NCBI RefSeq assembly: GCF_000272475.1
Contig: NZ_AKFJ01000107.1
Coordinates: 1-59,339 of the forward strand
Reading direction: 5' to 3'
DNA length: 59,339 nt
From: Novosphingobium sp. Rr 2-17
GTDB taxonomy: Bacteria > Pseudomonadota > Alphaproteobacteria > Sphingomonadales > Sphingomonadaceae
How positions within the stretch are numbered: position 1 is the stretch's first letter; every line of letters begins with the position of its first letter. A program made the translations under genes and the position numbers. Shown one piece after another: positions 18,223 through 27,753 of this stretch. The notes beneath the pieces were generated by a model that saw nothing but the letters and a program-made list of their open reading frames with translations, searched no databases and was not told the origin of the DNA.

Positions 18223-18834
18223 ATGATACGGAAAGACAGATGGATTCAGGATGCCCCGGTGGACGCAGGTGTGCGAGAACGCCTCGTGGCTGCTGCCAGC
18301 GAACATTTCAGCCAATATGGATATGAGAAGACAACGCTCGCCGACTTGGCGAAATCCGTTGGATTCTCAAAAACTTATTTCTACCGCTTCTTTCGCTCAA
18401 AGCAGGAGATTGGCGAAGCCGTTTGCTCGCATTGCCTCGGACAGATCATCGCCGCGATCGAATCAGAGGTCGAATCCGCACCAACGGCGATCGAGAAATT
18501 AAGGCGGATGCTCAAGACGATACCAGAAATGAGCGTGCAACTTCTATATGACGAGGAGCGCTTATACGACGTCGCCGCGATCTCCGCGGCCGAACGCTGG
18601 GCATCGTCGCAAGCCTATCTCATGCATCTCGAAAAGACGCTAAAGCAGATCATCCAGGCAGGCAGGGACAATGGCGAATTCGAGAGGAAAACGCCGCTGG
18701 ATGAAGTGGTTCGAGCCATACTCTTTGCGATGACCCCCTTCACCGACCCCCGAGTCTTGCAGATGCATCTGCGGTCTGTCCCGGACGGTTCCAACGAAGT
18801 CGTCAATCTAGTGCTACGGAGCCTTGCTCCCTAA
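18223..18834 (+). CDS. TetR-family regulator of the RND pump
   Basis: 203 aa from ATG 18223 (MIRKDRWIQDAP); in-frame upstream starts at 18205 and 18169 are possible but the latter overlaps the operator. The N-terminal DNA-binding domain reads TTLADLAKSVGFSKTYFYRF with the typical YFYRFFRSKQEI end of the recognition region. The C-terminal helical domain is ligand-binding. It lies between the divergent nodT gene and the RND operon (70 bp downstream). Two copies of a common operator flank it. Confidence 0.92.
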   Translation: MIRKDRWIQDAPVDAGVRERLVAAASEHFSQYGYEKTTLADLAKSVGFSKTYFYRFFRSKQEIGEAVCSHCLGQIIAAIESEVESAPTAIEKLRRMLKTIPEMSVQLLYDEERLYDVAAISAAERWASSQAYLMHLEKTLKQIIQAGRDNGEFERKTPLDEVVRAILFAMTPFTDPRVLQMHLRSVPDGSNEVVNLVLRSLAP

Positions 18835-18845
18835 TTTATTCTTAG

Positions 18846-18867
18846 TGACCAGTTGACGAATCGGTCT
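18846..18867. promoter_or_regulatory. Second operator-like site, upstream of the RND operon
   Basis: TGACCA-N10-CGGTCT: same half-site and same 10-bp spacing as the site at 18163-18184, with two mismatches in the right arm. It is centred 48 bp before the adaptor start at 18905, a promoter position. Confidence 0.5.
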
Positions 18868-18904
18868 CTAGACATCAACTCATGAGTTCCCGCGGGAGGA
18901 ACCC

Positions 18905-20005
18905 ATGAGATTGCCATTCAGAACATCGCCCACATTGCTACTTCCGCTCGCGGCCACGCTGTCGGCCTGTTCAGGTGCCCCCGCCGATCCGCGCACCGGC
19001 CCCGCCCTTGTCCAGGCGACCTCGCTAACGGACCGGAGCGAGGCCGCGCGCACCTTCTCGGGCATCGTGTCCGCGCGCGTGCAAAGCGACATTGGTTTTC
19101 GTGTGCCGGGGAAGATCATCGAACGGTTGGTCGACACCGGTCAGGTCGTTCGCCGTGGTCAGCCGTTGATGCGGCTTGATCGTACGGACTATGCGTATGG
19201 GGCCTCGGCGGCCGAAAACGCGGTGCAGGCCGCAAGAGCACGTGCGCGTCAGACAGCGGCTGATGCGCAGCGCTACGGTGATCTGGTCACCGCCGGTGCG
19301 GTTTCCGCGTCCCGCTTCGATCAGGCGCGGGCTGACGCCGATGCGGCCAGAGCCCAGCTTGCCGGCGCCCTCGCGCAGGCGGGTGTCGCGCGCAACGAGG
19401 CTAGCTACTCTGTCATCGTCGCCGATGCAGACGGCGTGGTTGTCGAAACGCTCGCCGAACCCGGGCAAGTGGTCGCCGCCGGTCAAACGGTCGTCCGCCT
19501 GGCGCACTCGGGCCCGCGCGAAGCCACAATAAACCTGCCCGAGACCATCCGCCCCACCGTCGGGTCGGCTGCGAATGCGACGCTCTATGATGGGGACGGA
19601 ACGAAAGGGACGGCGCGCCTGCGCCAGCTATCCGACTCGGCCGACCCGCAGACTCGCACTTTCAACGCCCGATATGTGCTCGAGGGGGTGGCCGCGAACG
19701 CCCCGCTGGGATCGACGGTCAGCATCTCGTTGCCCGACACCAGCGTCGCGGCCCAAGGCAGCAAGGTTCCGCTAAGCGCGATCTTCGACAACGGCAAAGG
19801 CGCCGGAGTTTGGAAGATCGTTCCCTCGGGCAAGACAATGAAAGTCCACTGGTCACCCGTCGTCATCACGGCGCTAGGTGACGAGTTTGCGACGATATCC
19901 CAAGGCGTCACGCCGGCCGAGCGGTTCGTCGCGCTCGGCGCTCACATGTTGCATGAGGGGCAAACGGTGGTGCTGTCCAACTCCAAGCTGGCTGCCGCGC
20001 GATGA
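18905..20005 (+). CDS. RND periplasmic adaptor (HlyD/AcrA family) lipoprotein
   Basis: 366 aa. Lipoprotein signal MRLPFRTSPTLLLPLAATLSAC with the modified Cys at 22. The lipoyl domain halves are visible (IGFRVPGKIIERLVDTGQVV; DADGVVVETLAEPGQVV), with a hairpin between them and C-terminal beta-barrel and membrane-proximal domains. The stop overlaps the start of the RND gene by 4 bp (ATGA), so the two are translationally coupled. An AGGA-containing RBS (GGGAGGA) precedes the ATG. Confidence 0.93.
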   Translation: MRLPFRTSPTLLLPLAATLSACSGAPADPRTGPALVQATSLTDRSEAARTFSGIVSARVQSDIGFRVPGKIIERLVDTGQVVRRGQPLMRLDRTDYAYGASAAENAVQAARARARQTAADAQRYGDLVTAGAVSASRFDQARADADAARAQLAGALAQAGVARNEASYSVIVADADGVVVETLAEPGQVVAAGQTVVRLAHSGPREATINLPETIRPTVGSAANATLYDGDGTKGTARLRQLSDSADPQTRTFNARYVLEGVAANAPLGSTVSISLPDTSVAAQGSKVPLSAIFDNGKGAGVWKIVPSGKTMKVHWSPVVITALGDEFATISQGVTPAERFVALGAHMLHEGQTVVLSNSKLAAAR

Positions 20006-23000
20006 ACGCTGACACCCCCAACCAGCCCCGCAGCGGCTTCAATCTGTCGGCGCTCGCGGTTCGTGAGCGTTCGGTCACGCTTTTCCTGATCGCCATCATC
20101 GTGATCGCGGGCGCCTTCGCCTTCAATCGGTTGGGTCGCGCGGAGGACCCGAGTTTCACCATCAAGGTGATGACATTCTACACAGTCTGGCCTGGGGCCA
20201 CCGCGCAGGAGATGCAGGAGCAGGTCGCCGAGCCGCTTGAAAAGCGGATGCAGGAACTCAAATGGTATGACCGCTCCGAAACCTTCACCCGGCCCGGCCT
20301 CGCGTTCACGACGGTCACGTTGAAGGACAATACGCCGCCGAAGGAGGTGCAGGAGGAATTCTACCAAGCACGCAAGAAGCTTGGCGACGAGGCACCCAAG
20401 CTGCCGCGTGGCACCTATGGCCCATTCATCAATGACGAATATTCCGACGTCACTTTCGCGCTCTATGCCTTAAAGGCAAGCGGCGTGCCGCAGCGCCAGC
20501 TTGTCCGGCAGGCAGAGATCCTGCGCCAGGAAATCCTGCATGTTCCGGGTGTCAAGAAGGTCAACCTCATTGGAGAGCGGCCAGAAAAGATCTTCGTAGA
20601 GTTTACTTACGAGAAGCTGGCCGGCCTCGGCATTTCGGCGCGCCAGCTCTTTACGGCGCTGAACGAGCAGAATGCCGTCACGCCCGGCGGATCGATTGAA
20701 TCGAAGGGGCCATCCGTCTCCGTCCGTCTCGACGGCGGTTTCGACGATATCGAGAAGATCAGGGATACGCCAATCGTCGCCAACGGCAAGACGCTCAAGC
20801 TCTCGGATATCGCCGAGGTTAGGCGCGGGTACGAAGATCCCGCAACCTTCATGATCCGCAACCAGGGGGAGCCGACATTGCTCCTGGGTATCGTGATGAA
20901 GGACCGTTACAACGGGCTCACGCTGGGTGAGGATCTCAAGCGCGAAGCGGACAAAATCCAGCAGGCGCTCCCGACCGGGGCCACCTTCACCAAGGTCACC
21001 GACCAGGCCGTAAACATCGAAGAAGCCTATAACGAGTTCATGCTGAAGTTCTGCGTGGCGCTCGTCGTGGTGATCACAGTGAGCCTGCTGAGCCTTGGCG
21101 GGCGCGTCGGTATCGTCGTCGCCGCCGCTGTGCCGCTCACGCTGGCTGCGGTGTTCGTTATCATGCTCATGACCGGGCGAGACTTCGATCGGATCACGCT
21201 GGGCGCGCTCATTCTGGCGCTTGGGCTGTTGGTCGATGACGCCATCATCGTGATCGAGACGATGGTCGTCAGCATGGAGGAAGGGCACGACCGCATCAGT
21301 GCCTCAGGGCGCGCCTGGTTGACCACCGCCGCTCCGCGCCTCGCAGGCGCGCTCGTTACCGCGATCGGCCTGATGCCGGTGGGCTTCGCCCAGTCAACGG
21401 CGGGAGAATATGCCGGCAACATCTTCTGGGTGGTGATGTTCGCGCTGCTTTGCTCGTGGTTCGTGGCGGGCGCGTTCACACCGTATCTTGGCGTAAAGCT
21501 GCTACCCAACATCAAACCGATCGAAGGCGGCCACACCGCAATCTACGGCACGCCCAATTACCAAAAACTGCGTCGATTGATCGCGGGCGCGGTCGCCAAC
21601 AAGAAAAAGGTAGTCACCGGCGTCATCGGTATTTTCATCGTCGCCTTCCTGTGCCTCGGCTTCGTCAAGCAGCAGTTCTTCCCCAATTCTGATCGCCCCG
21701 AAGTGCTGCTTGAGGTGCAAATGCCTGAAGGCACCAGCATCAACGGGACGGACAAGGCAGTGGCGCTTGTCGAGACATGGCTAAAGAAGCAGCCTGAGGC
21801 GAAACTGGTCACCAGCTATATTGGCCAGGGCGCTCCGCGCTTCTACCTGGCGATGGCGCCGGAACTGCCTGACCCTTCGTTTGCAAAGGTGATTATCCTG
21901 ACCGCCAGCGAGCAGGACCGTGAGGCACTCATCCACCGAGGCCGTGAAGCTGCCGCGCACGGCCTCGCACCCGCGGCGCGTGTCCGGCTTACCAAGCTGG
22001 TGTTCGGTCCTTACTCGCACTTTCCCGTCTCGTTCCGCGTATCTGGCCCCGATGAGGACAAGACACGCGAAATCGCAGAAAAGCTCAGAGCCATCATGCT
22101 TGCCAATCAAGGAATGCGCCAGGTCAATACGGACTGGGGCGAACGTGTTCCCGCCATCCATTTCGTTCTCGACCAGGACCGCCTCCACGCGATCGGGCTG
22201 ACGTCGCGCGATGCATCTGAACAACTCCAGTTCTTGCTCACCGGCGTGCCCGTCACCCAGGTTAGGGAGGACATCCGGCAGGTCGATATCGTCGCGCGCT
22301 CGGCCGGGCCGGACCGTCTCGATCCCGACAAGCTGCACGCCTTCACGCTTCAAGGGGCCAACGGGCAGCGCGTGCCGCTCGACCAGATCGGACGCATCGA
22401 GGTTCGCGAGGAAAATCCGATCATGCACCGCCGCGATCGCCTGACCACCATCACCGTCCAGGGCGACATCGCCGAGGACCTTCAGCCGCCCGACGTCGCC
22501 ACCGCAGTCATCAAGGACATGCAGCCTCTCGTCGAGAGCCTGCCTGCGGGTTATGCCATAGAGGCCGGCGGCGCGCTTGAGGAATCGGCCAAGGCTAACG
22601 CCGCGCTCGCTGCTGTCTTCCCGATCATGCTCCTGCTGATGATGCTGGTGATCATCTTCCAAGTTCGCTCGATGTCGGCCATGGCAATGGTTCTGCTCAC
22701 GGCACCGTTGGCCCTTGTCGGTGTCGTTCCGTTCCTGCTGCTTTTCGACCAGCCGTTCGGCTTCAACACCATCCTGGGTGTGATCGCGCTGGCCGGCATC
22801 ATCATGCGCAACACCCTGATCCTGATCGGTCAGATCCATGCCAATGAGCAAGACGGTTACAGCCCCTATCATGCGGTCGTGGAGGCAACGGTTCAGCGAG
22901 CCAGACCTGTGGTGCTGACCGCGCTTGCCGCAGTGCTGGCGTTCATTCCGCTGACCTTTTCGGTTTTCTGGGGGGCGCTCGCCTACACGCTGATCGGTGG

Positions 23001-23151
23001 AACCATTGGCGGCACGATCCTCACCCTGATCTTCCTGCCGGCGCTCTATGCGATCTGGTTCAGGATCAGGCCACAAGCCGGCGAGGCGCATCCCGAAGCT
23101 GTGCCCGCGTTCGACCAAGTGCCTGCCGACGGCAAGCCGCTTACGGTCTGA
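20002..23151 (+). CDS. RND (HAE-1-like) inner-membrane efflux pump
   Basis: 1049 aa, full family length. It has TM1 near 27-45, a large periplasmic loop, and TM2-TM6 with the proton-relay Asp pair in LALGLLVDDAIIVIE. A second loop and TM7-TM12 follow (GVVPFLLLFDQPFGFNTILG; GIIMRNTLILIGQI). It is a drug/proton antiporter working with the adaptor at 18905 and the NodT channel at 16684. The sequence resembles the branch with short N-terminal loops rather than AcrB itself. The substrate cannot be determined. Confidence 0.95.
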   Translation: MNADTPNQPRSGFNLSALAVRERSVTLFLIAIIVIAGAFAFNRLGRAEDPSFTIKVMTFYTVWPGATAQEMQEQVAEPLEKRMQELKWYDRSETFTRPGLAFTTVTLKDNTPPKEVQEEFYQARKKLGDEAPKLPRGTYGPFINDEYSDVTFALYALKASGVPQRQLVRQAEILRQEILHVPGVKKVNLIGERPEKIFVEFTYEKLAGLGISARQLFTALNEQNAVTPGGSIESKGPSVSVRLDGGFDDIEKIRDTPIVANGKTLKLSDIAEVRRGYEDPATFMIRNQGEPTLLLGIVMKDRYNGLTLGEDLKREADKIQQALPTGATFTKVTDQAVNIEEAYNEFMLKFCVALVVVITVSLLSLGGRVGIVVAAAVPLTLAAVFVIMLMTGRDFDRITLGALILALGLLVDDAIIVIETMVVSMEEGHDRISASGRAWLTTAAPRLAGALVTAIGLMPVGFAQSTAGEYAGNIFWVVMFALLCSWFVAGAFTPYLGVKLLPNIKPIEGGHTAIYGTPNYQKLRRLIAGAVANKKKVVTGVIGIFIVAFLCLGFVKQQFFPNSDRPEVLLEVQMPEGTSINGTDKAVALVETWLKKQPEAKLVTSYIGQGAPRFYLAMAPELPDPSFAKVIILTASEQDREALIHRGREAAAHGLAPAARVRLTKLVFGPYSHFPVSFRVSGPDEDKTREIAEKLRAIMLANQGMRQVNTDWGERVPAIHFVLDQDRLHAIGLTSRDASEQLQFLLTGVPVTQVREDIRQVDIVARSAGPDRLDPDKLHAFTLQGANGQRVPLDQIGRIEVREENPIMHRRDRLTTITVQGDIAEDLQPPDVATAVIKDMQPLVESLPAGYAIEAGGALEESAKANAALAAVFPIMLLLMMLVIIFQVRSMSAMAMVLLTAPLALVGVVPFLLLFDQPFGFNTILGVIALAGIIMRNTLILIGQIHANEQDGYSPYHAVVEATVQRARPVVLTALAAVLAFIPLTFSVFWGALAYTLIGGTIGGTILTLIFLPALYAIWFRIRPQAGEAHPEAVPAFDQVPADGKPLTV

Positions 23152-23214
23152 CGAGACCTGCCGGTTGCCTCCCCTCACCACCGGCAACCCGCGATGCATC
23201 CAAAGAGAGCGTCA

Positions 23215-24408
23215 ATGTCATACAATGATCCTATCGTGATCGTCGCTGCGGCCCGGACCCCTCTGGGTCGATTCCTGGGCGATCTCTCCGTACTGGAGGC
23301 GTCAGCCCTTGGCAGTGCGGTGATCCGCGAGGCCGTCAATCGCGCCAAGATTGACCCGGCGGATATCGACGAGGTCCTGATGGGTTGCGCTCTGCCTGCC
23401 GGGCAGGGCCAGGCCCCGGCGCGGCAAGCCGCGCGCGCTGCGGGCCTTCCCGACACTGTCGGCGCCACGACGGTCAACAAGGTGTGCGGTTCCGGGATGA
23501 AGGCGACGATGCTCGCCCACGATCTCATCCGCGCCGAAACGGCATCGATCGTCGTTGCGGGTGGAATGGAATCAATGTCGAACGCCCCCTATTTGCTCGA
23601 CAAGGCGCGAAGCGGTTACCGAGTCGGCCACGGGCAGCTGTTCGATCACATGATTTTCGATGGCTTAGAGGACGCTTACGAACGCGGTCGACCAATGGGC
23701 GACTTCGGCGAGGTGGTCGCGGAAAGATTCAACTTTAGCCGCGTCGATCAGGATCGCTATGCGACGATGAGTCTGACCCGGGCGCGTGCCGCGATTGAGA
23801 CGGGCGCTTTTGCGCGCGAGACCGTTCCTATTGACGTTCCGGTGAAGGGCGGGTTCGCCCGCGTCGAGAAGGACGAGCACCCTCTGAAAGTGTCACCCGA
23901 CAAAATCCCCGGGCTTAAACCAGCCTTTCGGGCTGACGGGACGATCACGGCGGCGAGCGCGTCGGCGAATGCCGATGGTGCGGCAGCACTGGTGCTCATG
24001 CGGCAGATGGAAGCTCATCGCCGAGGTCTACCGATCTTGGCCGAAATCAAGGGACATGCCACGCATTCGCGTGAACCGGCCTGGTATACGCTCGCGCCCA
24101 TCGATTCCATTCGCAAGCTGCTCGACCGCATTGGCTGGACGGTTGATGACGTCGATCTGTTCGAGATCAACGAGGCGTTCGCGGTCGTGCCGATGGCAGC
24201 CGCGACGGAACTCGGGATTAACTATGACAAGCTGAACGTCAACGGCGGCGCGTGCGCGTTGGGGCATCCCATCGGCGCGACGGGCGCCCGCCTGATCGTC
24301 ACCCTGCTCCACGCATTGATGGAACGAGGACTCGCCCGAGGCATCGCTTCGCTGTGCATCGGTGGCGGTGAAGCAACCTCGATCGCCATTGAGCGGCCAG
24401 CGGCATGA
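23215..24408 (+). CDS. Acetyl-CoA acetyltransferase (thiolase)
   Basis: 397 aa from ATG 23215, which follows GAGAG at good distance; the upstream ATG at 23194 is less likely. The thiolase catalytic set is intact: Cys91 in NKVCGSGMKA, His351 in ALGHPIGATG, Cys381 in SLCIGGGEA, plus NEAFAVVP. It catalyses thiolytic cleavage or Claisen condensation of acyl-CoA. It starts 63 bp after the pump gene, so partial co-transcription is possible. With the downstream hydrolase it may belong to a catabolic route; the substrate is unknown. Confidence 0.93.
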   Translation: MSYNDPIVIVAAARTPLGRFLGDLSVLEASALGSAVIREAVNRAKIDPADIDEVLMGCALPAGQGQAPARQAARAAGLPDTVGATTVNKVCGSGMKATMLAHDLIRAETASIVVAGGMESMSNAPYLLDKARSGYRVGHGQLFDHMIFDGLEDAYERGRPMGDFGEVVAERFNFSRVDQDRYATMSLTRARAAIETGAFARETVPIDVPVKGGFARVEKDEHPLKVSPDKIPGLKPAFRADGTITAASASANADGAAALVLMRQMEAHRRGLPILAEIKGHATHSREPAWYTLAPIDSIRKLLDRIGWTVDDVDLFEINEAFAVVPMAAATELGINYDKLNVNGGACALGHPIGATGARLIVTLLHALMERGLARGIASLCIGGGEATSIAIERPAA

Positions 24409-24452
24409 GCAGAAATTCATAATGGCCTTAACATGTTGGAAAATGGAGAATC

Positions 24453-25337
24453 ATGATGCCAAAATTGGTAGAAAGTAACACCGACGCGCCGACGCGCCTG
24501 TTGGAAACGAACGGCGAAACCTACGCCTATCGGCGGTTCGGAACTGGCGACGGACCACCGCTTTTGTTCCTGCAGCATTTTACGGGCACGCTGGATAACT
24601 GGGACCCGGCGGTAACGGGCGCGATCGCCGAGCGGCGAGAAATCATCCTTTTTGACAACGCTGGAATCGGTCGCTCATCCGGAACCGTCCCGGCAACAGT
24701 CGCGGGCATGGCAGCGCATGCGCTGGCATTTCTCGACGGGCTCGGCCTTGTTGATCAGGTCGATGTTCTGGGATTTTCGTTAGGCGGGATGGTTGCCCAG
24801 CAGATGGTCCTGGACCGCCCATCAATCTTCCGAAAAATCATTCTCGTCGGCACGGCCCCACGGGGTGGTGAAGAGATCATGCAACTCGACAAGCCGAGCC
24901 TTGGTCAGCATTTCAGCAATCCCGAACTCAAGGGTTACGATATCCTCCAAAAGATCTTCTTCACCCCAAGCGCGGCCAGTCAGGACGCGGGCGCCGCGTT
25001 TATCGAGCGGCTGATGCAAAGGCGTGAAGACCGGGATCCACCCTCGGACCAGGAGGCAATTCAGGCGCAGATGGCGTCCTTCCGTGAGTGGGAGCAGCCG
25101 CATGGCGAGCGTTTTTCCGAACTGGCCGGAATCGCCCAGCCTGTGCTCGTCATCAATGGAATCGCCGACGAGATGATACCGGTGCGCAATTCCTACTGGC
25201 TGGCAGAGAATATCCCCAATGCCACGCTTATGGTCCTGCCCGACGCGGGACACGGGTCGCTCTTCCAATATCATCGGATATTTGCGGATCACGTCGATCG
25301 TTTCCTCGGGTCGCAAACTAAGGGCGCGCCGCTCTAA
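24453..25337 (+). CDS. Alpha/beta hydrolase
   Basis: 294 aa. The nucleophile elbow is GFSLGG with Ser109. The likely acid is Asp239 (NGIADEMIP) and the His is 267 (PDAGHGSLF), giving a full triad. The oxyanion region is QHFTGTLDNW. A GGAG lies five bases before the ATG. It is 44 bp after the thiolase, probably the same transcript. Ester, lactone or haloperoxidase-type substrates are all possible. Confidence 0.92.
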   Translation: MMPKLVESNTDAPTRLLETNGETYAYRRFGTGDGPPLLFLQHFTGTLDNWDPAVTGAIAERREIILFDNAGIGRSSGTVPATVAGMAAHALAFLDGLGLVDQVDVLGFSLGGMVAQQMVLDRPSIFRKIILVGTAPRGGEEIMQLDKPSLGQHFSNPELKGYDILQKIFFTPSAASQDAGAAFIERLMQRREDRDPPSDQEAIQAQMASFREWEQPHGERFSELAGIAQPVLVINGIADEMIPVRNSYWLAENIPNATLMVLPDAGHGSLFQYHRIFADHVDRFLGSQTKGAPL

Positions 25338-25863
25338 CGATCCGGGTAGCCTTTTGCCGTATTTCGCGAGCCCAAGAAGCTGCCGGTATCGGGGGAGTGG
25401 TCCTGCCGGCTGCAATGCGCTTTCAAACGCAGTGCAGCCGGCCTCCCAACGTCTGCCCATACATTTGCGCTTGCATTCATGGAAATCCGAGCTTGGCGAC
25501 GGCGACATAGGTTCATGAGATCGAAGCGCGCTTATGACCGCTGCTGACATAAGTGGCCGTCCACAGCGGTTACCGCGAATGGCAAGAAAGTCCCAGGCCT
25601 TGCCTTCCGGTGTCGACCCTTCCCCGCCACTCAGCGCCACAATTTCGCTCCCAGGTGCGGACCGGCAGCTATTTCTGCAGAACGCGACCAACTTGCGCCG
25701 TTCTGGAGCAATGTTGGCAAATTCAGATCACGCCGAAACAAGGCATTCTCTCGCTTGACGACTGTCCAGCGGCAAAGCGCTAGGATGGAGCCGTCTAGAG
25801 AAGTTGTCACCACGCTGATCAGAACTGCGCGGACTAACTTCCCCCAGGCCGAGAGCTCATATT
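25338..25863. other. Intergenic region with a diverged dispersed repeat (about 25614-25700)
   Basis: Carries TCGACCCTTCCCCGCCACTC and then a GCTCCCAGGTGCGGACCGGC core followed by ACTTGCGCCGTTCTGG, matching 9028-9120 in motif order. No gene is supported. Confidence 0.5.
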
Positions 25864-26280
25864 CTAGCGTGATGGTCTCTTGGATAGGGTGATGCGTACC
25901 CTGATGACGTCGCCTTCGGCCAGCTTTTCTGCTTTTCTCACGCTCGCCTTGATGGGCAGCATGTAGCCTTGGATGGCCTTGCTCGGAAAGACCGATGTGC
26001 GCCAACACGTTTTGCCGATGCCAGCCTCTACGTAGACCGATCCCCAAGCCGCTGAGTGGTCAGACGATGCTACGCGGATGGCTTCGGCGACCTCGCCGTC
26101 GATCGTCAGAAAATGCCACGACATCGATGAGGGCTGGCCGTCCTTGCCTTCCCCGCGCCACAACCAGATAGGGCCGACATGCTCCCAAGCTGTTTCGTCA
26201 GGTGAGACGTCTCCGCCCAGTTCCTCGCGCAGGAAGCGAATGAGCTCGGGGTCTGTTGGGCCATCGTTCGTTTGCACCAC
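25864..26280 (-). CDS. DUF1905-domain protein
   Basis: 138 aa with a GTG start at 26280. The C-terminal ~90 residues match the DUF1905 pattern: WHFLTIDGEVAEAIR, WGSVYVEAGIGKTCWRTSVF, GYMLPIKASVRKAEKL and EGDVIRVRITL. It is a small beta-barrel-type domain of unknown biochemical role. The N-terminal ~50 residues (acidic) are not conserved to my knowledge. Isolated gene between two repeat-bearing spacers. Confidence 0.75.
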   Translation of the reverse strand: MVQTNDGPTDPELIRFLREELGGDVSPDETAWEHVGPIWLWRGEGKDGQPSSMSWHFLTIDGEVAEAIRVASSDHSAAWGSVYVEAGIGKTCWRTSVFPSKAIQGYMLPIKASVRKAEKLAEGDVIRVRITLSKRPSR

Positions 26281-26649
26281 GGGATCATTGGCTGTGCGCT
26301 CGTTTGATGCAACCCGATATTGCGCGTTCTCTTTCGTTGGGTGCCGCAGTCGACCCTTAGGAGACGCTCAGCGATCGAATCCCGGTCCCTACGTGCAGAC
26401 CGTCCGGTCCTGGCGCGTCGCGACCAGAGCCAGTCGTTCGCGGGTCGAGTTTAAACGGCAGCTTCTGACACAACTTGCCATTCGCCCAGCGTGAAGCCGC
26501 CTGGCAGCAACGCGCCCTAATCCCGGTCATTGCGAGCTAACGCTGTCGATCTTGAAAGCTGCCGTTCGATCAGCAGGGAGCGGGCGACCGAGCTTGGGAC
26601 TTAGGCAGTCAACGTGAAGAAAGTGTCCACCAGCCGATGTTGATCTCTC
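26281..26649. other. Intergenic region with exact-repeat copy 2
   Basis: Besides the 78-bp repeat, it has GAAAGCTGCCGTTCG near 26557, a second short motif that recurs near 9147 and 29419. No gene is seen. Confidence 0.45.
26350..26427 (+). repeat. 78-bp exact direct repeat, copy 2
   Basis: Identical to 9028-9105 over all 78 bases and in the same orientation, 17.3 kb away. Homologous recombination between the two would delete the pumps, thiolase and hydrolase. Confidence 0.95.
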
Positions 26650-27432
26650 CTATCGCCTAAAAAGCCTGGCGAAGAAGCCCTGTTTCTTAGGCGTGGCGGC
26701 TTGGCTCAATTGCTCCGACCAACTCGGTTGCGGAGATGGAAGCGCTGGTGCGGGAGGCGGAGCTTGTGCAACTTTTTCATCGTCCCCTTCTTCGGCGAGA
26801 ACCGCATCAATCTCGGCTTCCCACTTTGCCCGCTGCCGTGCGCGCCTCGCCTCGTTCTGGCGTGAAACGCGCGCTTCCTCCTGCAGGTAGAAATCGGCGT
26901 AGAGTTGCTTCGCTGTGGTGTGCGTCGTCGGTTCGCCCCAAGCCTCCCGCATCCATTTTCGGTCGGTGACCTTGAGCAGCACCAGTTCGTCACAGCCGAT
27001 CTTGTCCCACGAATAGTCGAGCGCGGCGACGCGGGCATAGGGCGTCATTTCGAGCACGCCGTAACCGCGACCGCGATCGGCAGCATTCTCGACAGCGAAA
27101 CTCCAGATGGCGGCTAGGCGATAAAGCTCGCGCAGATGCGCTTCTGGATCGCGTCCCTCCTTGCGATCGCCCCGGATCATGGCGCGCAGCGCGACCGCCA
27201 TTTCATCCCATGACGCGGGCAACGGCAGATGGCGTTGGGCGATAGCGAAGCGCGCTTCGGGGTCGCTTTTCGACTTCTGCAGCGTCTCATACCAGAACTC
27301 GCCGCCCTCCTCGCGGGGACCGGGCACGCTGCCCTGTAGCCCGCCATTCGGCGTCGCCTGCCACGTCAAATCCCAGATCGCGGCGTCGCGCTGTTCGACT
27401 TCCTCGTCGGTCTCGGTCTCGATCCACAGCAT
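26650..27432 (-). CDS. Hypothetical protein, about 260 aa
   Basis: Family not recognised. The start MLWIETETDEEV at 27432 has a GGGGGA eight bases upstream; the frame is open to 27486. The body is soluble and mixed alpha/beta. It ends in a charged helical segment (ARVSRQNEARRARQRAKWEA), a Pro/Ala-rich linker (PPPAPALPSPQP) and a basic-hydrophobic tip (KKQGFFARLFRR) that could bind membrane or nucleic acid. Divergent from two small genes at 27532 and 27754. Confidence 0.7.
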   Translation of the reverse strand: MLWIETETDEEVEQRDAAIWDLTWQATPNGGLQGSVPGPREEGGEFWYETLQKSKSDPEARFAIAQRHLPLPASWDEMAVALRAMIRGDRKEGRDPEAHLRELYRLAAIWSFAVENAADRGRGYGVLEMTPYARVAALDYSWDKIGCDELVLLKVTDRKWMREAWGEPTTHTTAKQLYADFYLQEEARVSRQNEARRARQRAKWEAEIDAVLAEEGDDEKVAQAPPPAPALPSPQPSWSEQLSQAATPKKQGFFARLFRR

Positions 27433-27531
27433 GACGCGCGTTCCCCCTCGGTCGCGAGTGTAAAACGACGTTGGGCAGGTTCGCAACTGACGACCAGCTA
27501 CCTATATGAAGTTAAGGTTCAGGAGGCCCAA

Positions 27532-27747
27532 ATGGACTATCAGATCATCCGATTCAAGAACGCCCGTCCGACAGGCGATGTGGATATGTGGAAGGACTAT
27601 CCGCTCGACCCGGTGAAGGATCACGCCCGCGAGGTCGTGGAGATGGGATTGGCCGATCGCGTCGAGGTCAGGGACACGAACGAGAAGTTGGTGTTTCAGT
27701 GGCCGCGCACCGTTTCCGTGCCGCCCACTTCCAGCCTTTCCGACTGA
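27532..27747 (+). CDS. Small hypothetical protein, 71 aa
   Basis: Starts MDYQIIRFKNARPTGDVDMW after a strong AGGAGG five bases upstream. The sequence is acidic and soluble with no known motif. Followed after 6 bp by another small gene, so the two are probably one operon. The role is unknown. Confidence 0.65.
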   Translation: MDYQIIRFKNARPTGDVDMWKDYPLDPVKDHAREVVEMGLADRVEVRDTNEKLVFQWPRTVSVPPTSSLSD

Positions 27748-27753
27748 CCCATC

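Noticed and set aside
21781..23199. Long minus-strand frame (472 aa) opposite the RND pump
   Set aside because: His/Arg/Gln-rich composition typical of antisense frames in high-GC genes.
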